Source of the DNA: Ampullaceana balthica | Lineage: Eukaryota; Mollusca; Gastropoda; Lymnaeidae | Reading direction: 5' to 3' | Assembly (NCBI GenBank): GCA_944989445.1 | Contig: CALYLW010000338.1 | Location: 62,001 to 126,000 of the forward strand | DNA: 64,000 nucleotides | In this document: positions 22,466-33,783 of the stretch, piece by piece | Numbering within the stretch: the stretch's first letter is position 1 | Layout: every line of letters starts with the position of its first letter | The notes under the pieces: model-generated | Database searches by the model: none | The model's input: only the letters and a program-made list of their open reading frames with translations | Told to the model about the DNA's origin: nothing | Translations under genes and position numbers: made by a program

Positions 22466-23430
22466 TTACCAGTTTATCAATTCATCTAAGTCTTTTTGTA
22501 AAATTTTGCTATCTTGTTCTGATTTAATTGTTCTATAGATTATATAATCATCAGCAAATAACCTAACTTTTGTTCCGGTTGAGATGTTGTTGGGTAAATC
22601 ATTTATATAAATTAAAAAGAGTAAGGGGCCTTGCACAGTTCTTTGTGGAACTCCTGAATTAACCTTTTTTGGTGCAGATTTAGATCTATTAATTATTACA
22701 GTTTGCTCCCTACCCAAAAGGACGTCTTGGATCCAATGATGTAAAGGACCTGAGATTCCAAAGTAGTTAAGTTTTTAAGGTGGTGAACTTTGTCAAATGC
22801 TTTTGAGAAGTCTAGTAATATTATGTTTATTTGATCATTATTGTCTAAGACTTTTGATAGTTCATCTATTAAACCTATTAATTGTGTTTCACATGATCTG
22901 TTTTTTCTAAAGCCGTGTTTATGTGGGCATAGGGCATTATATTTGTCTAGATGGTTAACTATTCTAATATATATTATCTGTTCTAGTAATTTACAGGTGA
23001 TGCTAGTTAGTGAGACCGGTCTGTAATTCCCAGGGTCTGATTTATCACATTTCTTAAAGAGTGGAGTTACGTTAGCTAATTTCCAATCCTGGGGCACTTT
23101 ACCCTGATTTATGGAGGCTTGAAAAAGAACTACAAGGATTGGAGACAGTTCATTGCCTAGTTCTTTTAATAACCTTGCAGGCAATTAATCTTAGCCAGTA
23201 GCTTTGTTTATTTTTAAGTTTTTTAGGAGTGAATGCATACCTATCTCGTTTACAGTTATGTTACCTATTTCTTCCATTTTATTTAAATTTATTAAAACTT
23301 CCCAGTCGCCTGATGGAGAAAATGATGATGCAAAATATGTGTTAAGGATACTAGCTTTAGTCTCATTATCATTATAAGTTTTATTATTTGAGCTTTTTAG
23401 TGCGGCTATTCCTGTAGGTTCCATTTTTTA
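22466..23430 (-). pseudogene. LINE-A reverse transcriptase remnant
   Basis: The frame at 23184-22696 reads QDWKLANVTPLFKKCDKSDP, then NYRPVSLTS, then HGFRKNRSC, then LLDFSKAFDKVHH (first catalytic Asp). It shifts at about 22700 into 22717-22466 with [13 protein letters not shown] and LFADDYIIY, the F-A-D-D catalytic motif. All RT palm blocks are present in order. A downstream frame, 21661-21248, carries RPVLEYASPV and KSAARFITGEY. Confidence 0.85.
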
Positions 23431-23869
23431 GATTTGATAAAGGACAATAAGTTTTTATTGTTATCTTTAGAAATTACATTGTTTATATATTCATTTTGGA
23501 GGTTTTGACTAAGATTTTGTGTCAAGTGTTTAATCTTTAAGTATTTTTTTTGTATCCTTTTCAAATTGGTAGCCTTAAATTTCTTAAATAAGTTCTCTTT
23601 TTGTTTGCAAAGCTTTTATAATTAATAATTGAACCAGCATTTATTAATTTTATTTGATGTTAATTTTCTTGGAACATTCTCATCCATAATAGTTTTTAGA
23701 TTTGTATTTATATCTTTCCAAATTTCTCCTTTTGGGCTATTTGTATTAAATTTACTTAGGAAATTTTGTTGGAAGTTATCCTCTGATTTTTGTAGTTTTA
23801 TTGAATTACATTCATTCCAAAGATAGATTTTTCTTCTAGGTATCTTATTAATTTTAGTTTTTATTGTAT

Positions 23870-24490
23870 TGGTGACCCTAACAATTTCATGGTCGGTCAG
23901 TCCAGGAATTATTTTGCTGTCTAACACTAGTCCTTGTCTATTTGTTAAGAAGAAATCTAGTGTTTTATTTTTCCTTGTTCCTTTTTTTACTATCTTTTGT
24001 AGGTTTAAGTTGTTTATTTTGTCCTAAATGTGTTCATTGATATCTTTGTTAGTTTGGTGGTTATCAATTGCATAGTTTTTCAAATTTATATCTGTATGAT
24101 TAAAGTCCCACATAATCCAAAGTGCAGCTTTTTTATGATTTTCTTTTATGAAATTTAATTGACTACAAAGATTCTTCATGTATTCTAGGTTTGTATTCGG
24201 TGTTCTGTATATACTGCCTACAATAATAGGTGCTGAGTTTGGTGTAACTATTTTACAAAAAAACCAGACTCTATATTAGAATTTGATTGTGTAGTAATTT
24301 CTTCAGCTATGATATTGGATTTCATTGCAAGCAGCACTCCTCCATAATTGTCTGGTCTATCTTTTCTAAAAATATTATAATTGCTTTAAAAAATTTCCGA
24401 GTTATAAATGTTTGGGTTCAACCAAGTTTCAGAACCAGCAATTATGTCTGGTTCTTCTGTTTTTATAAGTAGCTCTAAATGTGGAATCTT
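23870..24490 (-). pseudogene. LINE-A AP-type endonuclease remnant
   Basis: The minus strand reads LLIKTEEPDIIAGSETWLNP, the E-T-W motif, near 24480-24405. Lower down come IIVGSIYRTPNTNLEYM and, near 23910-23880, GLTDHEIV, the catalytic S/T-D-H motif. The D-F-N motif is present as WDFNHTD. One or more frameshifts separate the parts. The order E-T-W, R-x-P, D-F-N, D-H is that of LINE APE-like endonucleases. Confidence 0.75.
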
Positions 24491-24689
24491 ATTTTTAATA
24501 CTTAGAAAATTAATTATTAGTGTTTCGAGATGTTTTGATTATTAGTATTATTAAATTTTTTATGGTTATTTTTATGAGATTGTGTGGCAGATTTCATTTG
24601 ATCTAGTGGGTTTTTTATAATAGGATTATCCAAAACACTGTAAGAGTTTTTGGTGATCTGGTCCCTATAGTTAAACAAATCTGAACTGA

Positions 24690-24895
24690 TTTGGGACACC
24701 CCACAATGTATGCAATGCCAAGATGCATATTTATTTCCTAGGCCTATTGCAATGTTCTTTGGTGTGTTGGAATGCAGGCATACAGTGTGGTACCATTCAT
24801 TGCAGGTGTCACACTGGATGGCTCCTTGTTTGCTAGTGCATGTCTTAATACAAATTTTGCATTTAAATGATACTGGGCCTGGGTTAAGTTATATG
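24690..24895 (-). pseudogene. LINE-A PHD-type zinc finger
   Basis: The minus-strand reading gives a Cys4-His-Cys3 pattern: CKICIKTC, then QCDTCNEWYHTVC, then WHCIHC. Spacing and the W-Y-H fit a PHD finger. The frame continues without a stop into SQISSDLFNYRD (24699-24517) and stops at ISKH before the endonuclease. PHD fingers are known in the first ORF of CR1-like LINEs. Here it lies just upstream of the endonuclease, separated by a stop. Confidence 0.75.
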
Positions 24896-25426
24896 TCGCC
24901 GGAGAGGAGCAAAATTAAAATGAAGTGCTTTTGCCTATATCTACATACTTTATATTTCCATTGTTTGAAGGTAATTTCCTTTATTGTGCTTAAGATAGAG
25001 GTGTAGTCAGTGTGCTTTGTGCTGTGGTGGTTTGTAATTATTGATATATTACTCTCATTTTTAGGATGTGTGTTGGTTAATGTTAATGCCCTTAGAAGTA
25101 TTGTGGTTATTACCAGTGGCGGATTTAGGTTTGTCTGCGTGGGGGGGCCAGGAGAATTTCAGGGGGCGCCGCAAATTTTTTTAAAATTCATTCACTTAGT
25201 GCAAATATTTCTAGGTGCTGAAATAACATTCATTTGTCTAAATTGCAATGAATTCTGCAATGAAGATTAGAAATTTGATATGAGATTCACTCTTATTGCT
25301 ATATTGTATGTTGAAAAAAACATGTCTGCTCACTTTAAATGTGTGATTTACTCTAATCAGTTTTCATCTTAAGAGACTGCTGCAGTCTTAAATATGAAAT
25401 CTAAGGTGTTTTGTTTATTTTACATA

Positions 25427-27780
25427 CAGAGGCGTCACTAGGGTTGGTGTCACCCGGGGCGGTAGCTCATGGTGTCACCCCTTCACGACTGAAATGACGT
25501 CACGTGAGGATGCCGATTTTTAACCCACCATCCCCCAGCTTCTTACTTATACCCCCACCCCTTTTCACGATATGACGCCACAAAGCTTTGACCACCCCCC
25601 CAACCAAGCCGTATTTTCTAAATAAAATTAGCCTGTTGCAAATTATTTTTTGTCATTTAAATATGTATTTATGGTAAGTCTGCGCTCTGATGTCGTAACA
25701 AGCGTGAAGCCATCGAAAACGTCATTAAATAAATGGTAAACAATCAAATATTTAAGTGGAACTTTTATTTTAAGTTGCGCGTTTTTTTATGTGACATCAC
25801 CCACTCGTCACACATCATCACCGATGCGTGACCCCCAAACCCTATTACGGATTAAAGGGGGGGGGGTGCTGAACGGGCTAAAGCCAGGGTCCACCAATAA
25901 TTTAAGGTACTCCAAACTTATTATAGTGTATAATAAAGATGCAGGCAAATGTTTGTATGAATCCCTGAAAATGCCTTGGACATTCATACGCCAATGCTGC
26001 ATATATGAGTAGGAAGTATAACGGAAACTAGGCTATTCTTCGTGAGAAATGCAGTATTGCTCATTATGTGCCGTGCACAGCTCATTCCCTACATTTGGTT
26101 GGGAAAAGTGCAGCAGGTTGTCCTGATGCAGTCAGATTTTTTGTCTTCTGCAAAATATTTATACCCGGCTTGTTGCATCTACTCATCGTTGACAGGTACT
26201 TTAAAAACACATGAAATTGATACATGTTAACAAAGCCTTGTGTGACACAATATGGTCAGCCTGACATGATACAGTAAGGTCTGTTAATAACTTGTACTAC
26301 GCAAATATTGCAGCACTGGAAGAATTAGCAACAAACGAAAATCAGCCAAGTGACTGTCTACTTGAAGCATAAGGATTTATAAATGAACTGGAACAAATGG
26401 GAGTCGCTATTTTACTTGAAATTCGGGAAACAATTTTAGAAAGGAAGTCTCTCATTGAGTTTGTTAAAAGACAGCATTCTTAATTTGATTCCTATGAAGA
26501 CAAAGGAAAGGACAAGTCCGTGGTAAAAAAGAGTATGACCAATCTTCAATGATATCAACAAACAAAAAAAGAGAAAAAAAGGGCGTCAGCTTGATAAAGG
26601 GACATCACCTAAACAGTATTCTCCCCGAGACAAAAGTTTCAAGGTTGAGGTAATTCTGGTAATCATTGACAAACTTTCTTGAGCCATACAACATCGGTTA
26701 GGCCCATATAAAGATATCCATTGAGAAATTTGGCTTTCTTACAAACCTATCTGAGCTCAGCAATTTCGCCATCTGATGGGCAGCAGCCCAGATAATGATT
26801 TCGAAGACTCCTTAGCTTCAGAATTAGTCCAATTTTCAAAACTCTTTAAAAAAGTTATTGTCCAGGCTCAGGGTAAGGAAAAGGAAGTACCCCAATGCCA
26901 AACTCAAAACACGTGTACAGAGCTAAATAGTTTGCTGCTTTTGAATGAGCTAAATTTCACACAGCTCTTTACAAATGTACACATCGCACTTCTCATCTAT
27001 CTCTCAATGATATCAAACTGCAACTGAGAGCCACCCTTTTCAAAGTTGAAAAGAATATAAAATGAGTTAGAATTTGCATGGGACAACAAAGTCTGAATAT
27101 GCTCCCTCTAATGAGCATTGAAAAGGAACTTGCTTGTAAGCTTTGTTAGCTTTACTGACTTGATTGAAAACTTCACCATGAGAAAAATTTGCAAACGAAA
27201 GTTGTAGGTTCAAATAATAATAATACATATTTTTCAATAAATTGTTTTTTTTTCAACTAGAGAAAACAATTCGTTACCCCATGAAAAAAAAGATTTAATT
27301 TTTTTTTAAAATACGGAATAACGCGTAATATATAAAAAAATATTATCCCCCCCCCCACACACCCCACTGTGGTGGGGGGATTTGTGAGGTTGGATTCGTC
27401 CATGGTGTCGGTGTGTCAAAGCCCAAATAGCTTTATATTTTTTAAAACATATGACACTGCCTCTTTCATGTCCAGCCTTTTTTAAAGATCTCTCAGCTGC
27501 GATGTTTCTTTTCTTTTTTTCCTAATTTGTTTTAATGTTGTTTGTGTGTTGGGACTGTTTTATTATTGCAAGTTAACTGATATTTTTTAATAAAAAGTTT
27601 TCGCGTTTAACGTATTTCTTTGTATTTCTTAATTTCTTTCTAGATGACAAAAAATGTGTCTTCATTTTTTTTCTGACATAACATCGTACACAGTAAAATT
27701 TTAGGCTCGGGTGTCACCCCCCTGATGGGTGTCACCCGGGGCGGCCCGCCCCCCTCGCCCCCCCCCTAGTGACGCCACTG
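25427..27780. mobile_element. Second hAT nested in copy A
   Basis: Ends are CAGAGGCGTCACTAGGG and CCCTAGTGACGCCACTG. Flanking 8-mers are TTTACATA and GTTACATA (one mismatch). Copy B at about 38540-38570 shows the uninterrupted site, with a single gttacatacatttt, so this is a true insertion. GTGTCACCCGGGGCGG sits inside both ends as extended TIR. Confidence 0.88.
26280..27130 (+). pseudogene. Decayed ZMYM1/DUF4371-like hAT transposase
   Basis: With frame breaks, the plus strand reads NIAALEELATNENQPSD, then LEQMGVAILLEIRETILERK, then VEVILVIIDKLS. The open frame at 26776-27027 ends LNFTQLFTNVHIALLIYLSM, followed by a broken ISNC..PFSKLKRI, the hAT dimerisation region. Order and motifs fit the transposase family related to zinc-finger MYM-type protein 1. 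Confidence 0.65.
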
Positions 27781-28795
27781 GTTACATACATTTTCATAGT
27801 TGCCCAGTGGCAACTTGCTAGACAAAAAGTAACATCTAGTCTTAAGTAGATATGGTTAATCAATTGAATTTATGAAAATGGTAGTTAATTTGGGAACTAT
27901 TTGTGACAAAATCTAAATTTCCCATAATCCTTTGTGTGCATTACAATTGCTTAATATCATAGCAGACTTTAACATAGAAAACTCACCATAATAATTTTAT
28001 AGTCTTTGGGCTAAATAAAACATCTAAAATGTTTTGATAATGAGGTAGAATTTGATTTATTTTTTTATAGTTTATAGGCCTCCAATAGTTTGTTGTACTA
28101 TCTGCAAGATGACTCATCAGTTTGTTCAGCTTGCCATAAATAGCAGTGACAGTAACTCAAACAAATAACGAAGTTTTAAATAATATATGCTGTGTTGATC
28201 ATTCAAAGTACATTATTTAATATTATTTTTGTTTACATCAAACCATTGCAATGAATCTCTTCAATATACCAACCATTTCTTTATATTCAGGAGAGTAATA
28301 GGTCACAAATGCAAACAAAATATAATGTATTTTAAAAATTGTTAATAATTAATAAAAGGCCTAAATAATTAAAGAAATCATTTATCATATATATATTATA
28401 TGCATATATCATATGTAGGATAAAAAGATGACAGTATATTATGAACTTAGTTCCAAAGAGAACAACTTATTTTTTTTCTAATAAAATTTTAAGAGCTACT
28501 GTTTTTAGTTCTTGTAATAGTTTTCTATCTGAAAGAATGAAATGAGAATTTTAGCTGGCAAAATTGTTTAAGAGCAGGTAATCTGATACTGCAAATAATG
28601 AAAAACAAAGAGACTTTGGTGGAGCGGATTGCTCAGGATTAGTAACACACACACACAAAGAGTGCCAATAATATTATACTTATAAATAAACTAAACAATT
28701 TACTTCAGAATTTAAAAGAATAATTTTTCATTGGAAGTTTGAGCATCAAACTTTGGGAAAATCAATTAACTTTACACAATGATTTTAAGTTCCTT

Positions 28796-28910
28796 AAATA
28801 AACATTTAAAACTCTATCAAGAATGCAGGACGAAACACAAAACATGGATAAGCATAGGACGCAATATTCTTCTGTATAGAAAGAGCGTCTGTAACAGATA
28901 AGATAAGATA
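28796..28910 (+). mobile_element. LINE-A 3' tail fragment in hAT copy A
   Basis: About 110 bases match the LINE-A 3' end: aatgcagga, aagcataggacgcaat, cttctgtatagaa, gagcgtctgtaacagataag. The same fragment occurs in copy B at 39405-39520, so it entered before the two hAT copies separated. Confidence 0.75.
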
Positions 28911-29015
28911 AGAAAGCCGTGAGCCCTATATAAATAGCTTTCTACGTGATTTCATTGAAGCAAAACGATTTACCATTGATTCAAAGTCAACGTTCTCAGC
29001 TAGATCACGTTCAAT

Positions 29016-29681
29016 TTAAATTAATGCCAATCCAGACAGACGTTCGTTTGTCATTTTTAAGCGCAAATAATGTTTGTTGAGTTTCAATCTACTGAAACTT
29101 CTTTCAGCAGTAGCACTGCTAACAGGGAGAGTCAAGTAAATTTTATAAAGTATTGACAAATTAGGGAGACCTGATGCCATTTGTTTTTCTGTCAATAATA
29201 GCTGAACCTTTTTAACTAGTAGTTCACTGGATAATGATACATGCATTGATGCATACAAATCTTTGAAGGTATCATATTCTACGATTGCTTCTTCAAAGTT
29301 AATGACGTGTTTGTAAATTTTGCATAAATTTTGAAAAGAATTTTTATTTTCTTCCGACATTTGTGATGGATCAATACAATAGAAATAAGTAACTGTGATC
29401 CAAAAGTCATTAAATTGATCATCTATTTGTGTTACAAGTGGATCCATGATAGTGAAGTACGGTTCAGATTTAAAGAGTGTAGTTGGATCATCAGCAATTT
29501 TATCTCTGCTAAGTTCGCCTGCCATGCTTTTCTTTTTTGCAATTCGCTTTTCTTTAAATTCTGTTTTAACATCTAGTTTGGAACAATTTTCGTCAATAAA
29601 TGATTTGACACCTGCATTCAAAATTTCAAAAGCTTCATCGCTTCTCATTTCAACAAACTTATTTCTTCCAACATCGATCAA
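29016..29681 (-). pseudogene. hAT transposase C-terminal half, copy A
   Basis: A 221-codon open frame on the minus strand holds an SMAGELSRDKIADDPTTLFK stretch and a DPSQMSEENK stretch. Near its C-terminus it has LPVSSATAERSFSRLKLNK followed by YLRLKMTNERLSGLALI, the hAT dimerisation domain. It stops shortly after ALI, where copy B continues to ILIERNLAENVDFE. Upstream parts survive separately near 29900-30230 and 30440-30706. The whole protein is broken by stops and by a SINE-like insertion. Confidence 0.82.
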
Positions 29682-30259
29682 TTGTTTTGCAAAGGCGTTG
29701 CAAGTAGTTTGATGACACGAAGATAAATTTTGTAAAATAGCATCAGAAAAACAGAAGAATATTTTGTTATTAAAACAGAAAGTCCCATAGCTTCTGCTCT
29801 GACATTTCCTTTATATTCTGTTGATTCCCCTGAATCAAGTGTAGCTATAATATAGTCAACAACTGCATGAACTGCATGCTTACGGCTTGCACATCTTGTA
29901 TCAGAAAGTCTTTTCAGACTGTTGATTCATATTGAGATTTCTGGTGTTTTTTAAGAGTATGTAGACGTGGTAAACTAGACGTAAGGAATGCATACAATCT
30001 TAAAGCTGTGCCAAAAAACAACTGTACATCACTGTTTACAGACACTGCTTCCATAGTAGCCAAATTCAAAACATGGGCACAACAATTGGGTGAAAGTTTC
30101 TTTATTTGAGTTTGAAGGCCACTCTTAATCCAGAGTATGCCTGTCCTCGACAGAGTGTGAAATCAATGTTTCGCTTTTGTAGTTCCGTTAAAATCTTCTC
30201 AGCAAATGCGGGAACATTTTTTTTTAAAGTCCCATAACCGGTGGTCGTACGGGGTCCTA

Positions 30260-30455
30260 ATGTTTCCATTACAACTTACTAGGGGCGGGGATTGGTAGAC
30301 ATTGGTGGGCGCCCCATCTCCCTTCCAGGTCAGCGGAGGACTTTCTTAGCGTTAGTCATTCCATTTTTATTGTGGCTTTAACGTGGGCTAAATCCAACGC
30401 CCCTCAGCTTGTGGGGCGAGCGCACTATTGACTTTGCTATCAATAAAAGCCTATA
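30260..30455 (-). mobile_element. tRNA-derived SINE-like insertion in hAT copy A
   Basis: This block interrupts the transposase. On the minus strand it contains a tRNA-like head: GATAGC..AGTCAATAGTGCGCTCGCC..CACAAGCTGAGGGGCG, then a box-B-like stretch. The same block is in copy B at 40805-41005 with the head better preserved (GGCTGGATAGCGAAGTC). It was therefore inserted in their common ancestor. Confidence 0.5.
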
Positions 30456-30720
30456 AATCTTTCCACAACATGTCCTGATTTTAAAAAAAAATAACGTAAA
30501 GAAACTGACATCTTATCAATTCTAGATATATCAATGGTTGAATCAATAATTAAAGAAAAGAATTGTGAAGACTTAACTTCATTATCAATTGTCACCGATA
30601 ATTCAGATGCGAGTGATTGATTTAAACCAGATATTACAGTTTCATCATTTGAAATACGATATTTAGCAAGCAGTTTGGTGTTGATTAGAAGTTTCGTGTT
30701 TAGCAATTTTTTTTCTGCTC
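30440..30720 (-). pseudogene. hAT transposase middle segment, copy A
   Basis: The minus strand reads LLAKYRISNDETVISGL, then SSQFFSLIIDSTIDISR, then KMSVSLRYFF. A D-x-T-x-D-I catalytic-core start is typical of ZMYM1/DUF4371-like hAT transposases. It is separated from the C-terminal half by the SINE-like block. Confidence 0.7.
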
Positions 30721-31043
30721 TAGTGACACCTTTTTAGTGTTCATCGAGGGCGTCTTTAGGGGGCGCCATTTTAGACCCAACAGGGGCGTGCAAGTCGCCC
30801 CCCCCTGCCCTATAGCTAAATCCGCCACTGGTTATTACTAAGACTAAGATTAAGATTAAAATTCTCATTTTCGGCTTAGGCTAGGTTTAAAAAGTCAAGG
30901 CTTAAGATATTACTATTATTATTATAATACTATTAGTTATGTATAATTTTGTTAAAGTCTGTTTATTTGTTCTAACTTAACTAAGTTCAATTAAATTTAA
31001 CTTTGAATTTATAAATTATAAATTCTACACCTAGTAAAATACA

Positions 31044-31255
31044 AAATACACAAACAAATTGTGCAATAAAAACAAAAAATTTGAGCTTTATTTAAAACTA
31101 ACACGACAATAGACGTTTCGGCTAATGCCTTCATCAGTACAATAACATAAAATAGGTTACTGTACTGATGAAGGCATTAGCCGAAACGTCTATTGTCGTG
31201 TTAGTTGAAATACTCAAATTTACTGTTTTCATTGCACAATTTGTTTGTGTATTTT
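31044..31255. repeat. Near-perfect inverted repeat (about 95-bp arms)
   Basis: Arms 31044-31140 and 31161-31255 are inverted copies, with a 20-bp centre (ataacataaaataggttac). The inner 45 bp of each arm are identical. Each arm carries the hammerhead-like core described separately. The sequence type recalls termini of Penelope-like elements. Confidence 0.85.
31155..31203 (+). ncRNA. Hammerhead-ribozyme-like core (one per arm of the inverted repeat)
   Basis: The plus strand carries CTGATGA (31165-31171), a small stem AGGC-ATTA-GCC (31172-31182), GAAAC (31183-31187) and GTC (31188-31190). This is the conserved order of a hammerhead with the cleavage site after GTC and a minimal helix III. Flanking bases 31159-31164 can partly pair with 31191-31196 as helix I. 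The first stem-II pair is imperfect (an extra A). The minus strand has the identical core at 31137-31112. Minimal hammerheads of this kind are known in Penelope-like retroelements. Activity is not shown. Confidence 0.5.
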
Positions 31256-31611
31256 TAAATTTATTTTAAAATCTTTATCGCAGTCCCATTCTATATGATA
31301 CACGTAGTAATCCGAGTTATGTTGAAGGTTTATTGGTGCTTTTATTTAATGTGAACAACAAAAATGGCCACATACATATGCCCTTTGCTACTATAGACAT
31401 AGGGTTTAGTATTTAGTAGTTTTAGCATAAAATATCATATAATATACAACATAATATTATTAAACAGCTAAAACATTTATTATTCGGTTAATTAAAGATT
31501 AGTTCAGTGTTTTGAAAAGGATTTAGTTTTATGAATTAGGCAAAATTTATGAAAATATATGAAAACTTAGCTCTAGTAGAAATGCGTGACAGCTCACAAA
31601 CCGGAAGTCAT

Positions 31612-31815
31612 TTGAAACCTTGAAACCCTATAGTATAGAAGAACCAAGAGTAAAGTAGTAAATATAGATAAAGCAATTAATTATCATTTAGAAATAAAAA
31701 ATAAAGATAACTTAATATAACCGCCAGAAAGGCACAAGCATAAAACACCTGTCTTTTCCGTATGGAAGAAACACACATACAAATGTTCGTTCTTGGGAAT
31801 AAAATGGCATTAAAT
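31612..31815 (+). mobile_element. LINE-A C-terminal fragment
   Basis: Diverged copy of the region at 1115-1310: gaagaaccaagagtaaagta, a gcaattaatt block, then caagcataaaa and ccgtatggaagaa. Many indels; a dead remnant. Confidence 0.65.
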
Positions 31816-31839
31816 TGAATGGAAAATAAAGATTTTTCA

Positions 31840-32835
31840 AAGTTTATGAACAAAAAAGGTTTTTGCCCCCGGCCCCGAAGGAAAACATAGTAAGATGTAA
31901 GTTCCCTATTGTATTTTAATATTGGTCATCAAATGTGTATGTATTAAGTTTGGTCAATTTCCAGTAGCCACCGTTTAAAATACCTTTTATATAGCTCATG
32001 TTAAGAAAATTACACTTGGGTGCTCCAAGCCTTTAATAAAGGGTATTTTAAAATTTTTTATACCATAATCTTTTGTGGGAACGTACTGAATAACTTCGTT
32101 CAGTTTCAAGGCGATCGGTTCAATACAATAATATTTATAAAGCTTACATAAGAAAAGGGACATTCAGGGCTTCGGGCCGTATTGGTGTAAGATGTAAAGT
32201 AAAATTAAAAACTACTATTGATTTCAATCTGGATCATGACAGATATATTTTTCAACAATGGCCAAATCAAGTAAAATGGAATGGGTAATAAAGAATTGTT
32301 TAGGTAAAAAAAAGATTATAGGCTCCCGTCCCTAAAGGAAAGAACACTAGGCGTTTTTTGTCCTATATAATTTTAATATGGGTCATCAAGTTTTTTTTTA
32401 CCAAGTTTGGCCAAGATCCATCCGTTTAAACAGTAGCCAAAATTTAAAATAATGTTTCTTTAACTCATATTAGAAATAACTACATTTAGGTCAACGGCCT
32501 TCAGTGAGGGATAACTTAAATATTTTTTCCACCTGTTACAATTGCGGGAGTGTACTCAACAAGTTTTCAAATTTTCATGCTTCTACCTACAACGAAATTT
32601 GGAGAATTAAGGATGAGTCAGTTTTATATAGGTCATACTAGAAAAAACAATACTTTTGCCCCGGCCCCCAGTGAGTGATAATTTAAATATTTTTTTCGTC
32701 TGTTACCATCGCGAAAGTGAACTTAACAATTTCCAAATGTTTCACGCGTCTACCTACACGGAAAAACGGAGAATTAGTGATGAGTTAGTCCGTCTGTGAG
32801 TCAGTGAGGGCTTTGCATTTTATTAGTATAGATGA
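31840..32835. repeat. Dispersed gggcc-block repeat
   Basis: Same block style as 10400-12300. It ends with gtgagtcagtgagggctttg and then attttattagtatagat, close to 12250-12296. No coding capacity. It lies just before exon 4. Confidence 0.5.
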
Positions 32836-32923
32836 ATAAATTTATTTATAGCTATTTGAAACACATGCATTTTTATATATTTGTATGTATCACATTGAAT
32901 TCAAACTCCCTTTACTATTTCAG

Positions 32924-32995
32924 TCAACTTGTTGAAAGTACAAATTCAGCAATAACGAATGTCAATCAAGCAAAAGGAGAGGTGACAATGTACTT
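32924..32995 (+). CDS. CARD-peptidase gene exon 4, duplicate of exon 2
   Basis: This 72-nt exon lies between ACTATTTCAG and GTAAGT. It completes the split Gly codon of exon 3, reads QLVESTNSAITNVNQAKGEV, and ends with two bases of a Leu codon. Length and phase equal those of exon 2 (6133-6204), and residues align without gaps (G-x-(L/I)-V...SAI). It is phase-symmetric. Together with exon 3 it forms the second copy of an exon pair. Confidence 0.72.
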
Positions 32996-32999
32996 GTAA

Positions 33000-33780
33000 G
33001 TCGTAATTTTTCATATCACAAACTTTTAGTTTTTTTAACTTTACCAGTTGTCAGTCTATGGAATGAAATGAAAGCATCAAAATAAAGGAATATTTGCTGT
33101 AAGGATTATTTTATATTTAAAAAAACAAAAAACAAACAATTGGAAAACTTTGGCAAAATAGATTGAATTTTTTTTTAATTCACTTAAATGGACGTTTATA
33201 AATTTAATGGCATTATAAATTTAAATTTAAATACTGATTACAATATTTATCGTAATACAACGTGCATTTCTTGGAAGAAAAAAAAAGAATTTATTTTACC
33301 AAAAGACGGAGAAAGATGATTGCTATTATTACACCAAGCTTCGCAATTCAGTTCCGAATTGAACAGTCCTACTGTCAAGGATGTTTTGAAGTTGTTAGTT
33401 AATATGTGAACTATCGCAAAAGAGTAGCTTTCAATGGAGATTAAAGTTTACAAATTAAAGATGTTTTTAAATCAGTTTAAAAGATTTCATAAAAATGAAA
33501 TTTAGTTGCAATTTGAAATATCAACATACATAATTTGCAATGTATGTCACGTCTGCCCTGTCCTGTCTGTGACGCTACTAATTTTAGAAAGCTGCGCACC
33601 AAATTACTGCACCAAAAATAACTCTTTCGAGTATTCCACATAAAATTGTTCAATATGAAAATAAATGAATGAAATAAAAATAAATAAAATAAACGAAAGT
33701 TCTGTATTACATTTTTTTTTCTTTCTGATGTGTATTTTTTTCAAAATAAATAGATTTCACGTGAAATGTATTCATTTTGA
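33000..33780. other. Intron 4 start, unassigned
   Basis: AT-rich with no gene or clear repeat border. Confidence 0.4.
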
Positions 33781-33783
33781 AAA

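Larger units (their letters stand above)
21110..24905 (-). mobile_element. Nearly full-length LINE-A retrotransposon with PHD finger, endonuclease and RT
   Basis: Read on the minus strand from 24905 down, the element shows a PHD finger, a linker, an AP-type endonuclease, a reverse transcriptase and a C-terminal region. It then ends in a 3' UTR whose GATAAGA tail appears as a TTATC repeat at 21145-21170. Several frameshifts and stops break the frames. A hAT-type MITE is inserted at 21685-22241. The 3' part contains an extra scrap (LTRITPLVQSLSL, 21110-21135) repeated from the C-terminal region. Compared with the copy at 1-1475, it keeps almost the whole coding part. Confidence 0.85.
25114..30830. 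mobile_element. hAT transposon copy A with 8-bp target duplication, carrying a nested hAT
   Basis: The element begins CAGTGGCGGATTTAGG and ends CTAAATCCGCCACTG, flanked by identical 8-mers GTTATTAC at 25106-25113 and 30831-30838. A decayed transposase is on the minus strand. Its sister, copy B, is at 37757-41381 and shares most internal sequence. Copy A carries a 2.35-kb hAT (25427-27780) that copy B lacks. A LINE-A-like tail (28796-28910) and a tRNA-SINE-like segment (30260-30455) are common to both copies. Confidence 0.88.

Noticed and set aside
27340..27375. C-rich run as a G-quadruplex element
   Set aside because: It is a homopolymer plus a short inverted ccccacc/ggtgggg pair inside a decayed hAT; nothing suggests a function.
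30260..30455. True tRNA gene in the hAT copies
   Set aside because: The tRNA-like head lacks a complete cloverleaf and box B and is duplicated with the hAT, so a SINE remnant is more likely.
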